Positions 56,937 through 64,000 of a stretch of 64,000 nucleotides of DNA are shown piece by piece (positions within the stretch are counted from its first letter, which is position 1; each line of letters starts with the position of its first letter). The notes under the pieces are model-generated. The model saw only the letters and a list, made by a program, of their open reading frames with translations. It had not been told where the DNA came from and ran no database searches. The stretch covers positions 2,769,001 to 2,833,000 of the forward strand of contig NC_081807.1 of assembly GCF_030704535.1 (NCBI RefSeq). Direction: 5' to 3'. The position numbers were made by a program, and so were the translations under genes. Origin of the DNA: Vitis vinifera. Taxonomy: Eukaryota > Streptophyta > Magnoliopsida > Vitales > Vitaceae.

Positions 56937-59205
56937 TTACTTCCGTAATTTGGCACCCCTTTACTTTCACTTCACCATTTTGCTTTTTCCCCTTTTCATA
57001 GTTGATGGAACACTCCAATCTCTTCAATTCTCTCTCAAATTTGGATTTCTCCAGAAAGGTTTTGCTGTGGACACTTTCCCTTCTTTTACGAATTTTCACC
57101 AAGAATTCCATAATGTCCTTTTCCAGACCTTCTGTTGAAAACCCCAAAAATTTACTAAACTTGGCCAGATCACTCTTCTCCCAGCTTAGCTCCCCTCCTG
57201 CCTTATTACCAATTGGCACTATTTGATCGGAGTCCAACCCTTTTCCAATAACATCAATTCTGTCCTTGCTGGCCTCCACCAAATCCCAGCATTCGACAGG
57301 CTCACTCACAGGTGGCTCCATGCCCATGAGCATTTGAAGCAGATTCTCATCCTCGTCACGCTTCTCTCCGAGTCCAGAAAGGTCGCAATACTCCCCCACT
57401 GGAGTCCGACCGAAAAAAGAAAGAGGGGAAGAGGGAAGCACAGGGATCAAGCAATCGGACTGGACCATAACATACCTCGACGCTTCCTCCACCAGGGCAA
57501 GGTCAGTCTTCGATCGCTCTAAGGGGGGGAGCTCTGCCTCACCCAGCCATCGCATCCCATCCTTCTCCCAAACCAGGGACATATCAGAGAGTGGGCTTCC
57601 CGCGTGGCTTGGGCCGCATCTCTGGGCCTCAGCAAGGTGGTCACTGGGCTCCTTCTCAGCTACCAGTCCCGCCTCCACCGTGGGCCTCCAAGCCTCGATC
57701 CGTCTATTTTCCTTTGGCCCAAGAGAGGCCACAGAGGAGGAGGACTGATTAAAGCCCTCAGTCCCACAAGGCCTCATCAGAGAGCCCAGCCCAACCTGTC
57801 CACTTTGCACGCTCTCTGTTCCCTGGGGCTTTAACTGCAGCCCATAAGGCCCACGAGAGCACTCCATGGGGTGCCCCAACCCGGAGGTCAGTCTTCGCGT
57901 CCCATCCGCCGACTGCATCTGCACCTCGGGCCTCGAACCCCCTTTGGCCTCCTTCACACGCTTGCCCTCGCGTGAATGGGCCTCACCCTCTACCTCACCC
58001 TCTGTTACAACAGATTTCCCTTTCCCTCCTGTCGGCGACACGCTCAGCGTCGGCCTGGTCTCCCACCACAGGGTTAGGGAGTAACACATATTTCCCACCC
58101 ATATTTCCACCATATTAGGAGTCTTCTCCTCGATCCTCCTTACCCGGATTCTTGCCCACTGAAGCTCCTCCATCCTCTCTGTTTTAACATCCATGCCCAA
58201 AAAACCCCCGCATGCCTCTCCTACCTTGCTCAAGATGTCCCGATTCCATAGAGAGATGGGAAGACCCACTATCCTTACCCATGCCTCTCTTACTTTCTCT
58301 TCCTCCATTAAGCATCCCGACCTTGGGCTCCATTTCTCCAGTCGAATGACGAAGCCTCCAACCGAAATTTCCGCCATATCTAGGGCTTTCTCAGCTTCTG
58401 ATAACAGCCCAAATTCCAACAATGCCTTGCCATCTTCCAATTTGGCCAAGCCTAAATTGCCCTTTAGCCCCCATAATTTTGACATTTGGGTCCCCCAACT
58501 TCTTAAATCTTCCCCCCCTCCTCTCGTTGAGTTCCAGCACCCGACAAGATAGTGGGCTAGCTTCTCCAAATTCACACATAATGCACTGTTGTCCACACGC
58601 ACCCTAGCCACCTCTTCTCCGATGCTGTGGTTTTGCTTTACCACCTCCGCAAAGGACTTTCCCCTCAAAGGTGACCAAAAAATTTCCTTATCCTTCTGTC
58701 TCACTTGCCGGCCTGAGATAGACACCATCTCACGCAGCGCCTCCACCAAGAGAGACCATCCCCCTTTTGCTCCTCTGCCCCTGGGAACAAAGATATTGAA
58801 CCTCTTTTTTTCCCGATCTAAAACCCCCAGCTTAAGGAAACATCCCCCTTTGTTTTCGCCGCGCTCTAAAGAGAAAAATCTCCCATTCTCTTGCCAGCGT
58901 TTCTCCCAATGGCCAGTCCTCATGTCCTTTGAGCAGAAAACCAGGCCTTCAATGAGCGGCCCCAAACTTGCCGGCCCCAGCTTAATCCAAGAAGAGACGC
59001 CTCCTTTGCTTTCCGTTATGAAAATAAATGTCCTACCCTTCTTCTTCTCTACCTCGATCTCAAAGATTTTTGACTCAACCCCAAACCTCCTTTTCCGACC
59101 CCCTACCTTGAGGTACCCCTCTGAGTCCCCATTCGCGCCTTCGAACCAGCTCTCTTCACCGTCTCCTTCACTCACTCTCTCTCTAGGTATTTCTCTCTCC
59201 TCCAT
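56917..59205 (-). CDS. LINE ORF1 protein (nucleic-acid-binding, DUF4283-like)
   Basis: An uninterrupted 762-residue frame from the ATG at 59205. An in-frame upstream ATG at 59340 lies in the older LINE outside the target duplication, so it is not part of this element. The N-terminal third is basic (VGGRKRRFG, VEKKKGR). The middle (about 310-440) resembles the DUF4283-type domain found in plant LINE ORF1 and related proteins, with EAWVRIVGLPISLWN and a following VGEACGGFLGMD segment. The C-terminal third is hydrophilic. I do not see a clear CCHC zinc knuckle. The intact frame contrasts with the damaged ORF2. Confidence 0.8.
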   Translation of the reverse strand: MEEREIPRERVSEGDGEESWFEGANGDSEGYLKVGGRKRRFGVESKIFEIEVEKKKGRTFIFITESKGGVSSWIKLGPASLGPLIEGLVFCSKDMRTGHWEKRWQENGRFFSLERGENKGGCFLKLGVLDREKKRFNIFVPRGRGAKGGWSLLVEALREMVSISGRQVRQKDKEIFWSPLRGKSFAEVVKQNHSIGEEVARVRVDNSALCVNLEKLAHYLVGCWNSTRGGGEDLRSWGTQMSKLWGLKGNLGLAKLEDGKALLEFGLLSEAEKALDMAEISVGGFVIRLEKWSPRSGCLMEEEKVREAWVRIVGLPISLWNRDILSKVGEACGGFLGMDVKTERMEELQWARIRVRRIEEKTPNMVEIWVGNMCYSLTLWWETRPTLSVSPTGGKGKSVVTEGEVEGEAHSREGKRVKEAKGGSRPEVQMQSADGTRRLTSGLGHPMECSRGPYGLQLKPQGTESVQSGQVGLGSLMRPCGTEGFNQSSSSVASLGPKENRRIEAWRPTVEAGLVAEKEPSDHLAEAQRCGPSHAGSPLSDMSLVWEKDGMRWLGEAELPPLERSKTDLALVEEASRYVMVQSDCLIPVLPSSPLSFFGRTPVGEYCDLSGLGEKRDEDENLLQMLMGMEPPVSEPVECWDLVEASKDRIDVIGKGLDSDQIVPIGNKAGGELSWEKSDLAKFSKFLGFSTEGLEKDIMEFLVKIRKRRESVHSKTFLEKSKFERELKRLECSINYEKGKKQNGEVKVKGCQITEVNEAKNH

Positions 59206-59378
59206 TATCCTTTTCCCCTCTAACTTCCTGCTCTTGATTTTAAAAAAGATAAGTTTCAAAGAAAAGTGGATCAATTGGATTAAATGGTATATTTCTATAA
59301 TAAGGTATTCTATCCTTGTTAATGGCACTCCGTCAAGCATTTTTCAAAACTCTCAGAGATTTAGGCAAGGGCACCCTA

Positions 59379-59984
59379 TATCGCATTATTTATTTGTGAT
59401 TGCCAAGTAGGTTCTCACTTATAGACTCCATAAGGCTAATGTCAGAGGTTTCTTATCAGTTGGTAGATGAGTGACAAAGGTGAAGGGATGTTAGTTTCTA
59501 ATCTTTGTTTGATAATAATACTTTTAGTATTTTGTGAGCCTTCTTAGGATCAATTGATTTATTTGAGTTGTTTAGGTCATTTTGGGGCTAATAATTAATT
59601 TGGAAAAGAGCAAGCTAATTCCAATGGGAAGAGTGGAGAACTTAGAAGAGTTGTCTCTAGACTTTGGTTGCAAGGTGGATGCACTTCCCTCTATCGCATT
59701 ATTTATTTGTGATTGTCATGGAGATTTTCACTTGTCAAGTTAGCAGGTGAGTGACGAAGGCGGAGAAGGGTGGAAATTTCTCATCTTTGTTTGCTAATAA
59801 TACTTTTAGTCTTTTATGAGCCTTCTAAGGATCAATTGACTTATCTGAGCTGGTTGACCATGTGGTTTGAGGTCATTTTGGGGCTAAGAATTAATTTGGA
59901 AAAGAGCAAGCTAATTTCAACGGGAAGGGTGGAAAACTTCGAAGAGTTGTCTTTAAAGTTTGGTTGCAAGGTGGATGAGCTTCC
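59379..59984 (+). repeat. Tandem duplication of ~0.3 kb inside the old LINE
   Basis: 59379-59688 and 59692-59984 are two diverged copies of the same LINE segment. Both start tatcgcattatttatttgtg and contain taataatacttttagt, ttaatttggaaaagagcaag and gcaaggtggatg. The duplication precedes a single continuation of the LINE. Confidence 0.8.
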
Positions 59985-61482
59985 ATTTTCTTACTTAGGT
60001 CTTCTTTATGCATTCCTTTCAAGTTTGTGGCAGTGTAGGATGGAGTGGAGAAGAGGTTTAGCAAAAGGCTAGCTATGTGGAAAAGACATATCTCCAAAGG
60101 TGGGAGGCTTACCCTGATTCAAAGCACTTTATCTAATATGTCTATCTATTCCGTGTCTTCGTTTTACATTCTAAGGACAATCATGTTGAGGTTAGAACAA
60201 ATTCAAAGAGATTTCTTATGGGGAGGAGGGGCTCTTGAATGGAAACCACATTTAGTAAGGTGAGCTATTGTTTGTTTGGACAAAAAGGTGGTGTGGGGTT
60301 AGGAATCTCTCGACGCTTAAGAAGCCCTTCTTTGTAAATGGAGTTGCCATTTTGCTAAGGATAAAGAACCTTTTTGGAAACAAGTTATAAGCAAAAAGTA
60401 TGGGGAAGAAGGAGGGTGGCAAGCTCTTGAAGTGAGAGAACGATATGGGGTAAGGTTATGGAAAGCCATTGAAAAGGATTGAGATCTTTTGGTTAGTAGA
60501 CTTGCTTCTTAGTGGGTAATGGATAGAGGCTGAGATTTTGGAAGGACAAGTGGTGTGAAACCAAATAGTTGTGTACTACTTTTCCTTCTTTATTTGCTAT
60601 CACTGCTTTATAGGAGGCTTGAGTGGCAGATATTTGCAACTTGTCAAATGAAAGGGGTTTTAGGGCCCTACGCTTCTCTGGGCTCTTCAATTAGTTGGAG
60701 GTGGAAATTGTGAAGTGTTTCCTTACAAGACTACAAAGGACAAGGGCATGTAGGAAAGAGGAAGATAAGGTGATTTGAACAAAATCAAAGAATGGTAAGT
60801 TTTCTGTTCAAATCCTTTACTTGGCTTTGGGACCAAGAAGTCCAACTTTTCCGACAGGTGTTATTTGGAACCCTAGGTGTTGTCAAAGGTGGACCTTTTT
60901 GCTTAGGAGGCTACTTAGGAAAATGTTTGAAAATGTTTTGACCTTAGATCACTTAAAGAGGAGAAGGAGGTCTTTAACTAACAAATGTTTCCTTTGTCAT
61001 TTAGATGAAGAAAGAATCCATTGATCACATCTTTATCCACCATGTCAAGACAAGGATTTTATGGCATTTGTTGTTTTCCCTGTGTGACATGTCTTGGGTG
61101 CTTCACTTTTCATTTAGAGAAACGCTATTAGGATGACATGACTCTTTTGTGGGTAAAAAGGGGAAAAAATGCATAGAGGACTACTCCTTTATGCTTATTT
61201 TATACAATTTGGAATGAGAGAAACAATAAATTGCTTGAAAATGAGGAGCATTCTATTCAAGGGTTGAAACACTTTTTTTTTCTATAATCTGAGTTTGGTC
61301 TTGTTTATAGTTTTTTATCCCCCTTCGGTAGGAGATTATCTTGATTGGTAGGGCTCTTATTGAAGGGGTGCTGTTTTTCGCTACCCCTCTATTTTTTTGG
61401 TAGCATCTTTAGGTGTCTGTTGTAATTGTATACTTCTTGTGTACTTTGGGAAGTTATTCATAAAAATTCTCATGCTTTACCC

Positions 61483-61513
<31 letters not shown>

Positions 61514-61543
61514 AAGATCAACCATTGAAAATGCTACAATTAT

Positions 61544-61549
61544 TTTATT
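61544..61549 (-). terminator. Poly-A signal of the AVT3-like gene
   Basis: AATAAA on the minus strand, 96-101 nt after the stop codon at 61645. The poly-A tail of the old LINE begins about 33 bp further on, which limits the 3' flank. Confidence 0.5.
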
Positions 61550-61644
61550 GAATATTTCTTAAAACTAAACATCATTCAATATTCCACAGTTGCAGGGCTT
61601 GAGGTTTAGTAGGAATTCAGAATTTACATTGAATAAGAAAAATA

Positions 61645-62925
61645 TCATACCTTTACAGAGAAAATCTCCACCAGAGAATACCAGGTTCCTGAAACCCCCA
61701 AAACAACACCAACAACCACAATACCTACATCCAAAGATACTCCTCCCCACCCCATTTCTTCCTTGAACACCATCAAATGAAACAGAGCAGGCAACACAAA
61801 CCCTAATCCACAGCAGACACTGCTCCCAACCAAAGACAAGAAATCAGTGAAGTTTGGAACCAACAATGCCACCAAGATTACTGTCAAAACAAGCAACCAT
61901 CTCAGCCACAGGCAGTATCTCCCATTATACAATCTTCTCTCAACCACCTCATACACTGGGTTCATCATCAATGGAAATGTGAAGAACAGATTCACACAGA
62001 GCCCCAGTTGGACTAAGAAGCTCACCAACCCTGTTCCCAAGTTAGCTGTGATGATATCTTTTGTGTCTTCACCGAATGCGAAGTAGCCCAGCGCTCCAAA
62101 TCCTCCGTACATCAATGAAATTGAAGCCATGGCCAAGGCCAGGACTTTCCCAAACTTTTCCCTCTCTTGGGTTTCTGATTCTATCGGCAAAACCATTCCC
62201 ACACCTTCAAAGGCATAAACAGCCACGCCCAGGCCATAGAAGAACATTGATAAGCTCCCAACAGCCTCCACACTAGGTCTGTTTTTGAAGAAAATGAACA
62301 CATCCTCAATCATCACCACTCCCATGGCTCCAACATCCACAATATCCGCGAAAATGCTCAGAGGAGCCATATGGGTCAGCGTTGAGATCGAGTTTAACCC
62401 CAATTGGAAGGGGATACACCCCCAGATGTACACAGTCTTGGGCATCAATCCCAGGATCCGCGGGTGCAGATTCGTGGGTGTGGGCGAATTGAAAAGATTA
62501 GCCAGAGTATTGGCTATAAAAATGAGATACCCAACACAGAACCCAGCTTGAGAGAGAACGAGCATGAGGTCGACGGCGAACCTCCCGACCGAACCGCAAA
62601 CGATGAACCCTAGATCGCCGAACGAGGCAATATTCGTGAAACCCATAACGGATTCGAGCCTTCTGCGGGTGCGAACGAGGAGCATCATACAATGGTGGGT
62701 GAGAGCGGCGACGGAGAACAGCATCAGAAGGCTGACGACCCACCCCGTCCTCTTGAAACAGTAAGGCAAACCCAGAACGCCGGCACCGACGACGGCTATG
62801 AAAACGTTGGCGAAGGTCTTAGGTTGAGACGACAGAAGCTTGAGCTTGGGAAGGAGTGGCGCTTCTTCTGGTGACATAGGATTGAGGCCATGCGAGGACG
62901 AGCTCGCTTCCTTGCTGAAAACCAT
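61645..62925 (-). CDS. AVT3: AVT3-type vacuolar amino acid transporter
   Basis: An intronless 426-residue protein of the amino acid/auxin permease (AAAP) superfamily, close to Arabidopsis AVT3A-C in length and sequence. A hydrophilic N-terminus (MVFSKEASSSSHGLNPMSPE, then EAPLLPK) precedes the hallmark first membrane segment (QPKTFANVFIAVVGAGVLGL followed by PYCFKRTGW). About ten or eleven hydrophobic segments follow, including LTHHCMMLLV, a central YAFEGVGMVLPIESE motif and a final segment near the C-terminus. AVT3 proteins sit in the tonoplast and export neutral amino acids (Ala, Pro and others) from the vacuole. The ATG at 62925 gives the family's usual N-terminus. Confidence 0.94.
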   Translation of the reverse strand: MVFSKEASSSSHGLNPMSPEEAPLLPKLKLLSSQPKTFANVFIAVVGAGVLGLPYCFKRTGWVVSLLMLFSVAALTHHCMMLLVRTRRRLESVMGFTNIASFGDLGFIVCGSVGRFAVDLMLVLSQAGFCVGYLIFIANTLANLFNSPTPTNLHPRILGLMPKTVYIWGCIPFQLGLNSISTLTHMAPLSIFADIVDVGAMGVVMIEDVFIFFKNRPSVEAVGSLSMFFYGLGVAVYAFEGVGMVLPIESETQEREKFGKVLALAMASISLMYGGFGALGYFAFGEDTKDIITANLGTGLVSFLVQLGLCVNLFFTFPLMMNPVYEVVERRLYNGRYCLWLRWLLVLTVILVALLVPNFTDFLSLVGSSVCCGLGFVLPALFHLMVFKEEMGWGGVSLDVGIVVVGVVLGVSGTWYSLVEIFSVKV

Positions 62926-63151
62926 GGTTGGATCGATGAGAAAAAGAGGTCCGAGAGCAAGTTCTGGGAATCCGTGAATCTACGAATCTCCGCCAATGGA
63001 TTTCCCAGGATTCAGATCCCTCTGCAACTTTTTTTCCAGCAGATTCAGTAACCCATGCTGAAAATATGGTGCATGACTCCTCGAATCTCTGGCTTCTCTG
63101 CAACAGAACAGACCTTTCTGCATCTCTCCCCAAAACGCATCGTTTTATCAT
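62926..63151 (-). promoter_or_regulatory. 5'UTR/proximal promoter of the AVT3-like gene with an overlapping upstream ORF
   Basis: An upstream ATG at 63151 opens a 110-codon frame, out of frame with the transporter, that runs past its start codon to 62819. If transcription starts to the right of 63151, this uORF could reduce translation. The transcript start is unknown. Confidence 0.35.
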
Positions 63152-64000
63152 TTAATTTATTTATTTTTATTTAATTCAAATTTTAAAGGGAGAATTATCC
63201 GAATGGGTGGGTTAGAAAAAATAATGACTATGAAGATTCGCTTTTTTAGAGGACAATTTTACTCATAAATATGTTTTCTATATTATTTAGAAATAAATTG
63301 AGATTGTTAATGATGTGGGGCCTATATATGATGATAAGTGCAGGTTGATAAATGATGTGGGGTTCATACATGATGATAAGTACAGATTGAATCATCAATG
63401 GTACATTTTTCAACTTAAAAAAATTGTTGTCTCTTTTAAACAATTAACTGTTTAAAAATTTGCTATTTTTTTTTTTAAAAAATTGAGATTTTTAAAATAA
63501 CCTTGTAAAAAAAAAAATTAATATCTCATAAATAAAAATCATATCCTAAAGTTATTATATCGTTTTATATATAAAACATACAATTAAAAACTTTGTTATC
63601 ATAATATAATAAATAATTATTTTTTATGAGCACTTATCAATTGAATAATATATAAATATTCAATTGACTAACACACACCTATTAAATGGAATAACTCACA
63701 ATTATTTATTGGGTAATATAGCACGTGAAAAAAATTAAATAAAAATAAATTAAATTATGTTGTAATATATTGTAATGATAGTGTATTTATATTGTAAGCA
63801 TAATGCATTTATGTCGTACCTATATTTCATTATAAAAGTAATAATTCTAAAAATGTTTATTCATACTTTATTGGTATTAACACATCGTATTAATATATTA
63901 ACAACATTTATTTAATGTTTTGAAATTATTTAATAATTTTTGTATATATATAAACTACGTGAATTCAAATTAGTATTTCATTTGATTTCAGAAATTATTT
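63152..64000. other. AT-rich upstream flank of the AVT3-like gene
   Basis: AT-rich DNA without a recognisable gene. A 42-bp tandem repeat (aatgatgtgggg-ct-ata-atgatgataagt-cag) lies at 63309-63350 and 63351-63392. Several long A/T runs follow to the window end. Confidence 0.6.

Larger units (their letters stand above)
53144..59221 (-). mobile_element. Nearly complete L1-type LINE (6.1 kb), inserted in the old LINE
   Basis: A 14-bp target duplication, aacttcctgctctt, flanks it at 53130-53143 and 59222-59235. The + strand T run at 53146-53157 is its poly-A tail. It has ORF1 (59205-56917) and ORF2 (56936-53290), which overlap by 20 nt. The 5' end lies only 16 bp before the ORF1 start codon, so the 5'UTR may be trimmed or very short. 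Composition is clearly more GC-rich than the older host element. Confidence 0.92.
52960..61511 (+). mobile_element. Old degenerate LINE (+), split by a younger LINE
   Basis: Before the insertion (about 52960-53143) the + strand reads decayed reverse transcriptase with an intact KLDIEKAYDHINWNF block. The reading resumes directly after 59235 with the next RT segments (WINWIKWYISIIRYSILVNG, then RFRQGHPISHYLF). Later parts include LRINLEKSKLIS (59890), RLEQIQRDFLWGGGALE (60195) and a zf-RVT-like CFLCHLDEE (61000). A poly-A tail at about 61484-61511 ends it. It is 5'-truncated, full of stops, and carries an internal 0.3-kb duplication. Confidence 0.85.

Noticed and set aside
58589..59410. 273-codon plus-strand frame across the LINE 5' end
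   Set aside because: Most of it is antisense to LINE ORF1; its end is the reverse transcriptase of the older LINE. It crosses the insertion junction by chance.

Overview
The window is nuclear DNA of a flowering plant: AT-rich intergenic DNA, split genes with GT-AG introns, L1-type LINEs, Copia remnants, MITEs, and plant-specific families (type 4 metallothionein, EXORDIUM-like, AVT-type amino acid transporter, AtEH/Pan1). Gene content and repeat style suggest a core eudicot, perhaps grapevine (Vitis); this is inferred without any search.

Layout. 1-5.2 kb: 5' half of a bromodomain gene on the minus strand that runs off the left edge; a truncated LINE and an RNase H relic lie in the large left block. 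5.2-15 kb: promoter DNA, one doubtful small ORF, then nested repeats (a long LTR-like repeat split by insertions including a long-TIR MULE-type MITE, and a dead Copia element interrupted by a second copy of that LTR). 15.36-17.91 kb: TANGO2-like gene (+), with an apparent GC-AG intron. 18.11-18.44 kb: convergent type 4 metallothionein gene (-) with ABRE and RY motifs upstream. 18.8-25.8 kb: a 3.4-kb noncoding segment duplicated in tandem. 25.9-26.9 kb: intronless EXORDIUM-like gene (-). 27-37 kb: AT-rich DNA without a recognisable protein gene, holding MITEs, an orphan promoter-like stretch, two 1.1-1.3-kb direct repeats, and between them a TATA/mini-exon and a dyad-symmetric minisatellite.

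37.5-50.2 kb: a 13-exon gene for an EH-domain endocytic adaptor (AtEH/Pan1, TPLATE complex), with LINE remnants in its introns. 51-61.5 kb: two Harbinger-type MITEs, then a nearly complete 6.1-kb LINE (-) inserted with a 14-bp target duplication into an older degenerate LINE (+). 61.6-62.9 kb: intronless AVT3-like vacuolar amino acid transporter (-), followed by AT-rich DNA to the right edge.

The genes are independent single-copy-type loci and form no pathway or cluster. I found no convincing new biological system. The most unusual items are the hairpin minisatellite at 33.7-34.2 kb with the TATA/mini-exon before it, the orphan promoter at 30.3-30.5 kb, and the tandem duplication at 18.8-25.8 kb.
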